Shown: positions 11,076 to 24,657 of the stretch, in pieces
Position numbering within the stretch: position 1 is the first letter of the stretch
How the letters are laid out: every line of letters begins with the position of its first letter
NCBI RefSeq assembly: GCF_022458985.1
Contig: NC_061771.1
Coordinates: 26,404,001-26,468,000 of the forward strand
Length of the DNA stretch: 64,000 bases
Origin: Mugil cephalus
Lineage: Eukaryota > Chordata > Actinopteri > Mugiliformes > Mugilidae
Reading direction: 5' to 3'
Translations under genes and position numbers: made by a program
Notes under the pieces: model-generated
Seen by the model: only the letters and a program-made list of their open reading frames with translations
Told to the model about the DNA's origin: nothing
Databases searched by the model: none

Positions 11076-14000
11076 TATCTCAGGGCCCTGGAATCCCTTG
11101 GCGCTGGTGTTAAAATAATAAAAAATATCCATCTAGGAAGCTTCACTTGACTTTGGTTTATTCAGAGGAAATGCGTTTCCATTTCAGGTTTTCTCAAAAT
11201 AAAAGTGATATTTCTGAAATTTTCATAAAGTACCACTGCCCTTTCCTTTGAAAGGTGTTTTGTGAATGAGCTGCAACTCACGCAAAGTCTCATGTCACGA
11301 TATCCCATTATTCTCTTAAACTTTCGTCACATGGGACTTCACTTTGAGGAAGATGGCAGTTTTTTCTTATTGGGATATTTGTGCTTTTCGTATTTCTAGG
11401 TGTAATGGAAACGCCGCAAGTGACAGGATGAGGGATCAATTGAAAAATTTAACCAATTTGACCAAAACCACATTTGTTCTCATTCATGGCTCCTTCTTTT
11501 TAAATGCATTCCAGCGATGTGACCACACATGACCAATGCATACAATGAAATAATCATCCAATTTCCTTCTCATTTGTTCTCTTGGAAACATCAGAACTCA
11601 TCTATTCCCTTCTTCAGTAGTTTTTGTGACGTTGTGCACAGCAACACTCAAACTTCTCACATGTGATCAAGGATTCATGCGTCATGCAAACGCTTCAGCT
11701 CAAAGACATAAGGTCACTGCTGCAATATGAAAAGGTGTTGGCTCATCATTGCAAATCCATAGTAATGTTTCAACTGCCAGTCTGGTTATTTCAGACGCTG
11801 CTATGAATACGGTTACTGTACGCTGTTGATAAATTATTAAAGGGATTTAGTTTGCGATATCTTTACTCCTACAGTCATTTTCCTGAAATTCTCCACGTTG
11901 TGCTAAATTTAGAAGAATTTTACAGAGAGAAAAAAAAGCAGAACAGAACCAGAAACCCCATGTTTCAGCGTTAGTGGTAATTATTCATATGAACTCTGGA
12001 TAGATGCTGCAGTGCTGCATTGGCAGGGATTGCAAAGGGCCCAAGGCTGCATAGTGTAGATCAGTATTGCTGCTGTATTGCATGATGCTGTGTGTGTGTG
12101 TTGAGTGGGCAGGAGGTAGGGCTGGGGTCAGCACAACTAGGGCAGACTACTCGTAATTTGCAACAACTGAAACGGAGCCTGACGGTCACACAAAAATTGT
12201 GTGTGAAGTGTTTAGTGCAGGCACAGCATAAATTGTTGTGAGTGGTTCAGCTTTTTACACAGCAGGACATATGGGCAGAGCCGAGTAGCCGTTCCTCACC
12301 GCAGGCGGTGCACACCAAGGCCCTGGATGGGGCCCTCTGTGAATGCCAAGTCTAAGTCGATCTGACTCAAGAATCTCTTACCGGGACCAAATGTTTGTGA
12401 AAAGCTTGGTTGGCAGCAGTGCGCCCTCATATCTGTAACTCTAGTAGAGATAGCCAAAAGCATACAATTTGTGTATTTTTACTTATTTTTAGAAGACCAA
12501 ATAGCTGAATTGGTTGTACAGTGGCCGCTAACCATTGCACATGGTCTTGTGTTTATGAACAAGTATAAGGTTAGTACCAATTCATGGTAAAAAAAAAATT
12601 AAATTAGAAAAAAGACAGGTCAGCACATTCAAATGACAAGGTGAAAGACAAGAATACACTCACACAATGGCTGATAGGGTAATAAGAGGCAGCTGAACCT
12701 AATGGAGCAGCCAAACAATCCACAAGCAGGAGAATCACGAGGAGCAACACTAATGACAAGATCTTTTCTATTTCTATCTGAAATATGAAAATCCAGAACG
12801 TATAGATAATGAAACGGAGCAGAAGAAGAGTACAGACACCACGGCATAGGCTCCACAAGGGAGAATGATTTTCCTTTAGCGCATTAACGTTCGCATAAAG
12901 CAGGAGGTAACGGTATGAATGGGTACGACGCACAACTCCCACCCCTCAAGAATGTGTGGGAGTTTTGGAACAGTGTGCAAAAATAAAAAATAAATAAATA
13001 AATTTTAAAAAATCATGGGTTTGGATAGACCAGTGGACAAAAGTGAGAGGAGTCTTATCTTCCACCCTAAAATTGTTCACTGACTGACAGAGGAAGAGAA
13101 GTTTTATAGTAGAAAACGGTATGAGAGTGAAATCAATTAAACGAAGCACCAACAAATTACAACCAACATCAACCAACAACAAGTTACTCTCAGTAACTTA
13201 CACACTAAGGAACCCAGCTGCCTTTTATACACTCCTCTTGCTCCAGGGGATTAACAGAAAGGATCTATTTACAGGGGACAACATCTAACAGTATATTTAC
13301 ATCAACGTAACACCAATAATTATTATTATTATTATTTACATACACCTGCCAAAATAACTGTTACTATGAACATTCAAATCAAATATATAAATCCAATAGT
13401 TCTGATTCTAATTCTAAGAACTACTATAAAATTAAAACTCTCGTCTTAATTCTAACCCTATTCTCTTCTGTCTTCCTCGTCATAAATGATGTGTTCCCAC
13501 ATTAAGTATCAGTATTTCATCCACACATCACTAGTTAGAATCTTTTGTACCTGACTAGTTACTTTTTAAAGGAGTAATCACTAAACTGTAATCAGATTAC
13601 TTCTTTTCAAGGTAACTGTGTCTGTGCTGCCTATTAGAATGTAATTTGGACATTTAATCAAACTGAGACTCCAATGGCTAAACAAGTGAATATGTCTCCA
13701 AATAAATGTGTGAATAAACTTAAGGACACTGTCCATTAATTTGCATCAAAGAATAAATAAAATAAAATTATATAAAAGCCCAATTATCATCTTATCCGAA
13801 CGTCTACAGAAAAAAGAAAAACACTGAAAGTTGAGAAATTCCACCTTCCACCAGTGAAATAAAGCAAGTTTGAACGAGCCCTGAAAATGTAGTAGTGGTA
13901 AAACAAAGAGAACATAAAACCAAATCAGCTTTCTCAGTGATCCAGAACTTATAAAACCTATAACATTCCTCTGCAGAAAATACTGGATCAGAAGATTTGC

Positions 14001-15521
14001 AACTCAGCGGCGAATCCGTACAGGGCCTCTGGCATCGTCCCGTCTCTGTGGCTCTGCAGTTATGTAAGCAGGCGAAAGGGGAAATGAGAGGGTGGGGTTG
14101 GTTTTAGGTTGTGATAAATGTTATGAGACCATGAAGACAAATTCAAGACAGTTTTATTTAAGCCGGGGAGTTTTGAAGGCTCGGGCCCCGAGGCTAACAG
14201 CTGTTTTCGTGGGCCTGACTGAACTGCAGCCTGTTGGAAGCAGGAAGCGGGGCCGAGTGCCGAGGCAGCGCTCTCCTAATCACAACCACATGACCTCTGA
14301 CCGCACTCATCTGTCACGGAGAGAGGCAGAACCGGGAGGCAGATGAAGGAAGGAAGAAAGAGAGAAAGAAGGAGCTCGGAGGAGGAGGAGGAGGAGGAAA
14401 ACAAAATAGGTTGAGGAGCTAATGAGGAGCTGGGGGGGTTCGCTGGAAAGAAAAAGACAAAGATGAAACTGGAAGTTGAATCAACAAATGTATGTCGGAT
14501 CAAAAGATACACCCCCAGTCGCAGACATATTCTTGAAATCACCAAACTGAGATTCTGTGAAAGAGAAAATACCCCAAAATATAAATCTCCACAAGCTCTA
14601 GTTTCTAGATCTACAGTCTACCCCTGCAGCATAAATAGAGCAGACAGGAAGGCACGCTGAGAGAGGGAGCGCGGTAACCTTTCATACACTCGCCAAAGAA
14701 AGCAACACAACGTCTAAGAGTTATACCCCAGTTAGATGCAGCGTAGGTACAGTGTGTGTCTGTGTGTATTACTTAATGGAGACACATTGAGGTCATTCCT
14801 CATATTATGCTGGCACCAGTCTGCAGCTGTTTTTTTGTTTTTTTTTAACTTTCTTTCTTTCTTTGCTTCACAACTGACACTGATGGATAGTAATGGAAGT
14901 AAAGGTTTACCCCAAAAATACTCATAAAGTTTGTCGATAAGTGTGCACGTAAGTGCAGACAAACTGGAGGCGACACTCAACAATTTAAACTTTTTTCATT
15001 GTTTGCTGGTTGGTTGGTGTTAGTTTGGTTATTTATCATAAGGCAAAAATAAGCAGAACTTTAATGTTTTGTTTTTTATTCTCGCACAAGGACTTATAAA
15101 TGGAAAGGACAAACACCTTGAATGTTTCCCAAATACAACAGTGTTATGATGTAGTGGCACTCAGACAGATGTGAGGAATGAAAGCTGTACTGTCCTTGAC
15201 ACATGTCCCCCACTGAAATGTCTGAGACATTTAACTTAAAATCTAAATCCCTGTGTGGTAATACGGTAAAATACAGAGGATCATCAAAGTCGGTAGGCCT
15301 CATTACCTACATATGAATGTCTGACAGGCTAATGGGGCCGTTCCTTCATAAGAATTGCTGTGAGGCTTCATGTGAGTCAGCCTTAAAGTGAACGTTCAAC
15401 ACCACAATGATTAAACCCCCGTTAGCATTGATGTCAAAGGATAAGGTCACGTAAAGACTGTGGCCAACAATGACCTTTGACTTTTATCATGTCACGTGTC
15501 ACTCTTGGTTATTGTCAGGAG
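11076..15521. other. 4.4 kb intergenic, mostly unannotated
   Basis: No gene was supported. Minor contents are an ATT trinucleotide run near 13318-13337, an AAAT run near 12986-13000, a repeat fragment rich in TAACT/TTACT motifs at about 13550-13625, and a GAG-rich purine tract at 14343-14400. The short frames here show no signal peptide, domain or conserved motif. Confidence 0.4.
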
Positions 15522-15900
15522 CATAGTCTGTATATAAATATGGACAATGTCTCACCACTTCGCTATGGAGCTAGAGTCTGTACAGAGTGGAGTCATGCTG
15601 CCAGACACCGTCACCGTCTCTACCCACACCAGTTACAATACAAGAAAATGTTGGATTACACACTGTAATTACTATTTTTTTTTTTAGACTTGGACATCAG
15701 TATTATATTAACTTACTAAAGTGACAGAAACCATCCTTGAAAATAGTTTGTCTTGTGTTTTTTAGTTTGGCCTCAGTCCCATCCACTAACATGGAGGATG
15801 GAGGCGGATCTTATTCTGAAGTCAGTCACCAGGGGGAGCTCTACTTGCTTTGGCTTCACTTTAGAGGAGCTTTTCCACCATCTACCTTTATACTCTCTAT
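15522..15900 (+). mobile_element. Repeat family D, copy 1
   Basis: It begins AGTCTGTATATAAATATGGA followed by CAATGTCTCACCACTTC. The same opening recurs at 40057 (plus) and, inverted, at about 55611. Its other end shares CACCAGGGGGAGCTCTACTT with the far end of 54885-55611. A non-coding mobile element is likely. Confidence 0.55.
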
Positions 15901-16918
15901 TGTCAGGAGACACTATGCATTTGGAGCAGTGAGCTATGCAGAAATGCTTCAAAACAACCAAAAAAAAAAAAATTATAAATATGAGACGACTCCATAAATA
16001 AATAAAATAACTGTAGTTTTATCAGCTTGAAACACAAAATGCATCATAACGTCTAAATGTTAACGTTAAGTGCCGTGTGTTCGAGTATTGCAAAGCCTAG
16101 ATCGTGCAGTCAAGCTGTATTTCTGTTTGAGTTGTCAATGCAAGTGTCCACTTACATTTAAGTGAATTTATTTTAGGATGTAACTGCTGTCTCACCGTCT
16201 CCTCTTAACGTTTTCCATTGTTGTGTCTCCCCGTCTTTCCACCATCCCTCACTCCTCTCTATGTCCCTTGTAAAAGCCCCACTAACTCATAATTGAGTAA
16301 TGGCTCTTGAGAGAGAATACTGGCAGTGCGCTGCCGGGTGAGTCAGATATGGATGGGGGGGGTCGGGGGTGTACATGGCACTGCCAGACACGGCTCCACG
16401 CTCCGTTTGGCTTCATTTTTATCTTGTGTGAAGGTCACGAGTTGAGCAGAGACAAGCAGATTCAGGTCTGTGCAAATGAGGTGAAATCTCATCACGAGCC
16501 ATCGGAGCGGGACAGTCAGCGGAGGACAAAGACAGCGAGAGTCGTTGGGAAAATGATTTAAACTTTTAATGACAATATCTGGAGACTGCTCACAGCTCAT
16601 TTGCTGTAAGTTTTAATAGAATTTTCTGTTGATGGCAAAGGGTTTCTGTTACTTTCTATAATGGGTTTGAGGTTTATACCTGCAGGATATCATGGGGAGT
16701 TTGAAGATAACCTGGTGTTAAATTATGTGTATGAAATGGATTCAATAGCATTTTAAAGATTTCAAATAACAGAACTTATCTGCTTATCCAAATTCTACTG
16801 ACTCCACTTTTCAAACCTTTAAAGTTTTGAAATGTGAGTTAGCTTCCAGGCGTCAAGACCTACATCCTCATTTGTTGGCGTTTGTGGAATGGTTCGCTAG
16901 GAGTGATGGCTGACACCT
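15901..16918. other. No feature recognised
   Basis: Intergenic sequence without a supported gene or a repeat I can name. Small overlapping frames on both strands at 16307-16600 look like chance. Confidence 0.4.
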
Positions 16919-17159
16919 ACATGGATCAGCCACAACATCAAAACCACTGTCAGGAGAGGTAAATAACATTAAAACCATCTTGTGACAGTTCAATGTTCTA
17001 CTGGGAAACTTCTGGACCTGACCTTCTGGACCACTAACAACATTTTGTTGCCTTACATGGCCTATGTCCATTCTCTGGTGAGTCACAACTCTTTTGTAGA
17101 TACAAGGGACACCTACACAATATTAGAAAGGTGGTCATAATGTTATGCCTGATTGGTGC
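16919..17159 (+). mobile_element. MITE family A, copy 2 (both ends present)
   Basis: Left end GGATCAGCCACAACATCAAA and right end GGTCATAATGTTATGCCTGA are the inverted termini of the family. The middle is shortened relative to the 490-base copy at 60604-61094. Confidence 0.7.
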
Positions 17160-17854
17160 CAGTATTTCTGCAAATTCCAACCCAGTGAAAACAAGGCCAA
17201 GGTTTTCTGGAGGACATTCATTTCTCTTCAGGCAGATGTTCACGGTGAAAAAAAAATAAAAAGGCCTCCTTACTCTTGACTTATCTCCCTATCACAGCCT
17301 CATTTAGTTGTTTGATTGTCTGAGCCAGAAAAGGCAGCTGACAGGGCAATCTTTGATGAGACAGATAAGGTTTCTTGTCTGATCCATCTGCCACCAGTGC
17401 TGACGAACAAAATGCCGACTCTTAAACATGCGCCCCAGGTCGCGGCTCTGCTACTTCCCACACAGTCTGTGTGCTGTTAAGTTGAGATCAAGAAAGATGA
17501 TTCTCTGGTCAATGCATTTCTTCCGTGTCACAGTTGGTCCGTGGGAGGATATTTATTCTCTTTTACATATTATCAAGTCATTTATATACAGTCGTATGTG
17601 AACAACCAAACAAGTAACTTTATGCACAGGTACATAAATGCAGATTCTTTAAAATTAAGCCCTGTCTTAACCATTGAAAGAATGAAATACAAGTCTGTAG
17701 AGCGTATTAATATTAATCACATATTAATTTTGTGACTGAATGACTTGAACTTGATGGAAATTAGCCCCTAAATAAATCATTAAATGTACTTGTCTTATAC
17801 TCCTTCATTTGGTATTTTGCTTTTTTTCCTTATTGTATCTATATTTTGGAGTGG
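17160..17854. other. No feature recognised
   Basis: AT-rich intergenic DNA with no gene or repeat that I can support. Confidence 0.35.
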
Positions 17855-18310
17855 AGATCGACCAATATATCGACCGATACTTTTCCCCCTATGGCAAGAT
17901 TTACCGGCAGGTGCAACCACAGATAGGCCTGTGCTGCTGGATGCTGTGGACCGTGCAGCCCATACATTGCCCCTTCCCCACAAGCAGAGGAGTGCAGGTG
18001 GAAGCTGGAAAATGCTGGCCTTTATTTCTTTATTTTTCAAAAAAGGAGGGTAACCAAACAAAGCTGTATTTACTTTATCACTCAGCACCAACACGTTGCA
18101 GTCATAACATTTTTTTCTCTCTCTGGCAAGCTAACAGCGCAGGTTGTCTATCAACCTCAATAAATGTTTATGTTTTTTGTTCAACTGAGACTCGTAACAT
18201 TTGTTACATGTAATTTGTGTAATTTCTATCATGTAAATGGAGGGAGAAAAAGAAGTATCAGCTCCAAATATCGGCTCTGAAAAATGGGCATCACGTATTG
18301 GCCATACAAT
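17855..18310. mobile_element. TATCGGCC-type MITE
   Basis: It begins GATCGACCAATATATCGACC and ends with AATATCGGCTCTG ... CGTATTGGCCATAC, giving degraded inverted ends rich in ATCG and ATCGGCC. This matches the pattern of a fish hAT-type MITE. A 134-codon chance frame crosses it and has no protein features. Confidence 0.5.
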
Positions 18311-18879
18311 TTTTAATTCTGTTCAACTTGAGCGTTGCCACAGTTGCTCATGATTTTCAGTAATCGCCTATCTTCAGTGTGAGCGGTCAAATGAGAAAGT
18401 GAAGTTTTAACTATATTTAACTCTAGCTCGATGGTGGGTTTCTGGAACATTTTCACATGTCGGTGCCTGTGGGTTTTCATATTAATATACATACAGTTCT
18501 GCTACACACATCCCTGAAAATCTCCAAAAAATTACATTATGGAGTCTTTGATGTGTGTCTTTTATTTTATTTTTATCTCAGGTAAGCTAGGCGCTCTATT
18601 CTCTGATTAAAACTATTCCTAGAACAAATGGTGTAATGATTGGACATTGTGCTGCTGGAGTGAGAAAACTGCTTTACTTGAAGATGCACTGGAAACTGAA
18701 TGAAATCAATCAAAACCAGATGAGTCAAAAGAAAATCACCCCAAAAGAGAACATCAATAACACATTAGGCTAGTCAATACTGTAAACTGTATATGTGGGC
18801 TTTGACTTTAATCACTGAATGACTGTAATCAATAAGACAGCTCAAATGTCTCAGAAAACTGGAAAGTACTGCAGTTGGC

Positions 18880-19510
18880 GTACAGTCATGCGTAAAAAAA
18901 AAAAAAAAAATCGTTGCACCCATTTCAGAAATAATAAGTATATTCAAATAAAAGATGAAACACACTGATATTTTTGGCATCTAGGTTATCTGTTGTTGTC
19001 TTTGGCTTTAAAGTGTGTGTGATGCCAATATTCCAGGAACTCTGTGAGGCATCAGAAAAACAAAAATTGCTTATGGTTGTCAAGGAGTCCAAAATAACCA
19101 CAGGATTTGTAATAAAATAACAAAACTGACATTTTGTCCAGGACTGGATCTGAAACTGTTGGTGTCAAAGAGTTGTGTCTACAGTCAGAAAGAGATTGCA
19201 CAAGTTTGACCTGCACAGGAAATGTGGCAGGGAAAAATTCTTTGCTGCCCCAAAAAGAACATTAGAGCAGGACTACAGTTTGCCAACGAATATAGACAAA
19301 GAGCGAGACTTTTGGAACAATGTGCTGTGGACTAACGGATAAAAGAACTTTAAAGGAAGTGGAACTTTCAACAGGATGGCGATGACGCTAAACACGGCTA
19401 CAAAAGAAGTGCGTGGTTATGGAACGGCCTAGTCAATACGGGAATTAGAGAGGAGCAGAACATGACGGAAAATGTCTCATACACAGAAGAGTGGTCCAAA
19501 CTGTCTTCAA
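18880..19510 (+). mobile_element. Degraded Tc1-like transposon
   Basis: The left end TACAGTCATGCGTAAAAA resembles a Tc1 terminal repeat. The body keeps recognisable transposase DNA such as TTTGCCAACGAATAT, GACAAAGAGCGAGACTTTTG and GAACAATGTGCTGTGGACTA, matching the region before the second catalytic Asp of Tc1 transposases. Reading frames are broken throughout, so it is an inactive fossil. The right end is indistinct. Confidence 0.65.
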
Positions 19511-21459
19511 ACCAATACCAGAGACTAAATATTTAAAACGTATGAAGTAATGAATGACGAAGAAATGACAACACCAGTTTCTAAGGCCAAGCGTGTACTT
19601 ACCTCTTTCACAGGAGAAAACTGGAAAAGGTCACGGCCGTGCTCAAATACATCCCCTTTATCTGTAAGAACTCTTTCAATACAGATCGAATGTTTGCTTC
19701 TCCAAAAAAAAAGTAGGTCAGAAAAAATAAACACTATCCGCATGGAGCACTTGGTTTTTACGTAACTGTATTTCGGGTTGAACAAGATCAAATGATCAAA
19801 AAATCACCTCATGGCTCACAACTCCGTGTCATACACTTTGATGTGAAACACGTTGAACCTTAATCGATATCTTAACTTTCAGGTCACGCTGGTTACTGAA
19901 TGCTAGGCTGTTTTTACAAACGTCAGGATGCAACATGGACCCCTCAGAAAGAAAAGACAGCTGAGGAGTCAGGTGGGTCGTTGCAGCAAACTAGCAGCGG
20001 TTCATCAAGTGGGAATACGTCACTAAAGATGAAGCCCATTCTACTGTGACACGTCAGTCCTCAAATGTAACAAAAGTATTACTGCAATGCACACATCTGC
20101 AAAAACATTGCTAATGCTAACAGAGGAGTGGTCCAAAGAGGAGAGGCTGCCAATGAGCAATGTACCAGTGAATTTCTTAAGACCTTTAGCTGAAGTACAT
20201 GGAGAAATACTGCATCTTTTTTTAACCCTGCTACACTACATCTTACAACTCTCTGTGGAGCACCATTAAACGCTATTGGTGGTGCTGAGTTGCAGCCTGT
20301 TTTTATACAGGCTATACATATCTGCATGTATGTAGCACATGCGTTCAGATCAGTTCAGGGCAGGAATATAGATTAAAATGTTGCTTAATTTTATCAGTGA
20401 CATCATCAGAGACTAATGGTGTCGACTTGACTTTCATCACATTGAAACACTTGACTGAAATCGTGCAACCCCCCTACTTGTTAGAAGCCTTAATTGTGCC
20501 AGTTTGCTGCCACTCAGTTTTCAGTCATCGGGCACAATTGAAGGTGAATTCACAGCACTATTCATTAAGCACTATTAAGGGAAACAGCCTCAACTGGCCT
20601 GTTGTTTTCTTCAGTCCTGTAAAAGTTGAGGTAATCAGGCTGATTGCAGAAACTGACTGAGAGGGTGCCCTCAGGGTTAAATGGCCAATAAATGGAGGAC
20701 AAATATAATTAAAGGCTTTCCTGTAAGAGTTACTATTGGTCATTATTGTTCCTTTTTTTTGTTTACACAGCCTTACCTTTGTGTTGTTTTCCAGATTAGA
20801 CTTGTCCAACTTATATCTTTAAAAAACCAAAGTAAGTTGGATAAACCCAAATTAGGCCAAATGAACCTCAAGCGCTCGTTTTAATTGACAGCTTGACCGC
20901 TCTGCATTTTGGAACGGCCTCCACTAGTCTGGGTTGATGATCCAGAAACGATGTCCCGCTTTGTTTCCCAAAAGAGCTTTGAGATCTCCTCTGAAGGCTT
21001 AAAGTATTTACAGTGCTGCAGTCTGCTATTCCTCCCTGAGGACGGCATTACAGCTAATAGGAGAGACATGGCCAGACAGATGGAGCTGGCATGCTGCAGA
21101 GGCTCTTCCGCTGTCTCTGACAGTTCTTAGAGACAGGCTTTTGTTCTCTGGTTTGTTGATTTTCTTGACAGTTTTTTCGGATTAAAATCTTAAACACAGT
21201 TTCCCTTATAGGGGTGAGTGGCTAAACGGAGAGCCAAGCGCTAAGATGGATGGTGTCATTTGTAAAGAATTAAGGTTAAGAGGTGTTTTCCTGCAGAAAT
21301 GTTAAATTATTATGATGATTTAGGACTGAAGAAGCTACTTGGATGAGTGGAAATATAGTCTTCAAGTGTAGTTGCCCTCCTTAAATGCTGTTGTACATAT
21401 TAAATGGTAAACAGTCTTGTTTTTATGTTGCGCCTTTCTGCCTTTTGGTACTCAACACT
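19511..21459. other. No gene recognised
   Basis: Intergenic sequence. At about 20790-20860 there is an inverted-like AAGTTGGAT/TTGTCCAACTTA motif that could be a MITE scrap. No open frame shows conserved features. Confidence 0.35.
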
Positions 21460-21600
21460 TCACAGTCACAGACACATCTACACATTCACTCACACAAGCA
21501 CACACACATTCACAACTGGGTGTTCAGTGTCTCGGACACTTCAGCATGTGATACGTTCTGGGTATTGAATCGTTAACCCTCTGGCTCTACCTTCTGATAG
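21460..21600 (+). repeat. Fish interspersed repeat fragment
   Basis: CACAACTGGGTGTTCAGTGT followed by CGGACACTTCAGCATG and a degraded ATTGAATCGTTAACCCTC are the usual middle and end of a common fish repeat. It is preceded by an impure CACA tract. Confidence 0.5.
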
Positions 21601-21604
21601 GACT

Positions 21605-22102
21605 GGGCATATCGATCTAAATACCGATAATATCGATACCAAGGCGCGTATCGGTATCGGATCGATACTAGCGTGCAGAGATCGATACTTTTGTTACAGT
21701 CTCTCTTCTGTTCGTCCTGCAAATTACTCATCACAGAGTTCATGTGAGCTTCTCCATCCCCCCCTGTAGCAAAAGGTAGATATGGACAGCGAATCCTAGC
21801 ATCACAGCAGCAACTCACAACTGGCACTGATGGGATGGGATGCAGACCCACTTCTTTGATGGAAAATGAATGTGGCTTTCTTTTCTAAAACAACTGTGTG
21901 TAGCAGAAGGGTAATAATTTAAATGTTATACTGTTCATTTTTTTAATTAGTCATAATTAGTTAAGAAGACAGGCGTATTTAATCATAATCATAATCAACT
22001 AACTAAAGGCAAATCTATGAAGTTATTCAATGATCATGACATTTCAAGAAAAAGTATCAGTATCGGCCATACTAGCCCTGTATTTACTTGGTATCGCATG
22101 AC
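21605..22102. mobile_element. ATCGATAC-type MITE
   Basis: The left part contains repeated ATCGATAC/CGGTATCGGATCGATAC. The right part has AAGTATCAGTATCGGCC and TTTACTTGGTATCG, inverted relative to the left. Its last ~95 bases recur at 61190-61310 in the same orientation. No coding capacity. Confidence 0.55.
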
Positions 22103-23612
22103 CTGGATGCCTGGGAACCTTCACAGACATGATGGTGATGATGATGATAATGTGCATTTGTAGTCACATTCATTTGTCAAAAAACTTATATATTGAAATA
22201 AGAGTCTGCCATTTGAAATTACAAAAAAACTTTAATTTCATATAACCAAGTGTTGCTCAGTGATACAAAACAAAGAGACTCAAATCACGTATATGCCGCC
22301 TTGGTGAAATGATGATACCAGCCGACCTACGGAGCTGATGCTAACTGCACGCGTACGTAGAGCTGACCGTTCCAACACACACAACAGCGCATGTTCTGCT
22401 ACTGTCTGTATGGAACAACATGATTTGAGACAGGGCGTTGGTTAGCGAAGGAGGAAATATTCTTTACAATGTAAACACACAAATACACAGTCCAACCCCA
22501 ACCGCATATTAAAGCTAAGAAAGATGGCTAATATACAGCTATTTACATAAACTGCTCTGCAGTTTGAAGTCTCAGTAAGAGCGATTGCCAAAATCCTGAT
22601 GCGTTCCTGCATTTCATAATAGAGCACCTTAGGTTTTTATTTTGATATGTGGGATATGTTTACACGGTCAGTTCATCAAAAATGCGAAACATGCTGTGTG
22701 CCTGCGTTCACAATACTTTAAGCGCCACAAGCAAAATTAAGCTCATTTCTATAGATATGTTTTCTTGTACAGAGATAGAGATTTGTGCATGAGGAGATTC
22801 AAGGTTCAGTAATGGAGATGCACATGTGTATGCAACACACTGAGGAGGAACAGTTGCTTAGCTGTGCACCTTTTCCATCATAGTTTTAAACTTAACTTAA
22901 ACTTAAGCTTAAATAACTGTCACCGTCATTGCCTTTTGAGAGAGGGTTTCATGAGTGTCATCCTGTAAAGGTGGGACAAATAAGGACATCTTCAAAAACA
23001 TGAAGATTTCTGCGCTGATTAAAAACATTGGAAAGCTCTGAAACGAATGTGTATATATTCATTGAAGAAGAAAAAAAAAAACAGAGAGAGACTTGATCTG
23101 AAGGGAACTCGAGCACAAGCAGAATTGTTCCCAACGGACCAAAAGTCAACCAGATCCAAAAGGGGATTTAAATGATAAACGGCATTTTGATTTGCTGTCA
23201 GTGTTCAGTGTCAGAAGGCAGTGATTACATACTACTCTCATAATATCTTTGGAGCCAATGTAAAGACTTAAACTATACAGTATATTCTAAATACACTAGG
23301 AATATAGCAACATACTGTGCTCCACCAACTATTAAAAAAAATCTGTGGTCAATTAGGCCGTATACTGGCAAAGGATAGCAACTTTCTGAAGAGCTCTTCT
23401 TTCAGCTCTTTCCAACAAGGAGAATCTTTCTGTACAGTCCCTCCCCTCTTCATCTTTTCTTTTGAACCTGGCTCCAGTTTGCTTAGTGTTGTGCAAACTC
23501 CAAGGTCTTGAATGACGTTCGCTGATATGTCTGCATAACCACACGGCGTCAGGGCTAAGTGGGGTGCTCTTTTGTTTGCGTTCTGGATGAACTGACCTTT
23601 AACATTCTTTTT
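22103..23612. other. 3' flank of c1qtnf6, no feature recognised
   Basis: Sequence beyond the likely end of the c1qtnf6 transcript. I see no gene and no named repeat. A GATGAT run lies at 22130-22145. Confidence 0.35.
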
Positions 23613-23639
23613 TTTATTTATGTTTTTATGTTATTTATT
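23613..23639 (-). promoter_or_regulatory. Candidate poly(A) signals for c1qtnf6
   Basis: On the minus strand AATAAA occurs at 23618-23613 and 23639-23634, roughly 470-500 bases past the c1qtnf6 stop codon. They are the nearest canonical hexamers found downstream. They lie in an AT-rich stretch, so this is a weak call. Confidence 0.35.
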
Positions 23640-24109
23640 TTTTTCTTAAAGGCACAAAGGAAACATTTGTTCAAACGGTATGACGGCAGTCTGTTCCCAC
23701 ACGTTCCAATCTGACAGGTTATGTTCAGAAGCACCACGTTGCAAATGCCGTATAAAACGGATTGCACAGATTTACAATTCCTGATAAGTGTTTTTTTTTT
23801 CCCACAAAGTCCCTGAAAGGAGTAATCCAGCAGCACCGCTTAGAAGTAGGAAAAAAAAACTTTTACATAACTGTAGCCTATTCTGAGTGCAAAGGAACAT
23901 TTTTTTCCTAAATGTGCGCTGTGTTACAGTTAATTTCATTGTTAATTTCAAATGTTTTTGGCCATACATCATTAAACGAAATAAAAAAACAGCACATTTT
24001 CCTCCCCAGGCTAGAAGGAATTTTTTAAAAAGCACCAAACGTATAATGTCCTCTATTTAGTTCTTCTTTCTGGGCAAAAACCCTACGGCCCAGCCCCTCT
24101 GACATGCTC

Positions 24110-24657
24110 TCACTGGATGCTAGGTGCCACCAGGTATCCATTAAAGGTGATGTAAACATCCACATCATCACTGTATATGGCGTTCTCCCTCTCCCGTTTA
24201 TAGAGGCGCACCCAGACCTCGTCATTCAGAGCCAGGTTCATCATGACGCTCTGACTCTGCATGATAGACCTCTCGCTGGGCTGGGCGTAGAGGATCACCT
24301 GCTCCTTGTCGTTGTGCATGAGGTGCAGGTAGGTCTCCTTAAAGTTCCAGGTGTGGATGTTGATGTTGAAGAAGTAGATCCCGGGCACGTAGCAGTAGAA
24401 CTTCCCTTTGAACATGTTGAAGTGCTCGTGGAGGTTGACGAACACCGTGTCGAACACCAGCGCCTGGTAGTATTCCACACTGTGCAGAGACTTGCGTCGT
24501 CCCACCGAGAATGAAGACTGAGGGATCTTGCAGGCGTCTCCAGGGGCACCTGCCTGGCCTTTGCTGCCTTTAGGACCCATAGGTCCTCGGTAGCCGGGTG
24601 GGCCATCCACACCAGGTTTTCCGGGTGTACCTTTGTCTCCTTTGTCTCCTTTATCAC
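24110..24657 (-). CDS. c1qtnf6: c1qtnf6 last coding exon (collagen + gC1q)
   Basis: The acceptor is CCCTCCAG at the exon's upstream edge (AG at 24659-24658). The exon opens in phase 1 (G|GT), exactly completing the Gly codon left by the first coding exon. It encodes residues 62-242, from DKGDKGDKG to the stop TGA at 24112-24110. The single exon for most of the collagen stretch and the whole gC1q domain is typical of this family. The long open frame on the opposite strand (24104-24514) is its antisense shadow. Confidence 0.92.

Noticed and set aside
24104-24514. 136-codon plus-strand frame opposite c1qtnf6
   Set aside because: It is the antisense of the gC1q exon; the minus frame shows a clear family match.
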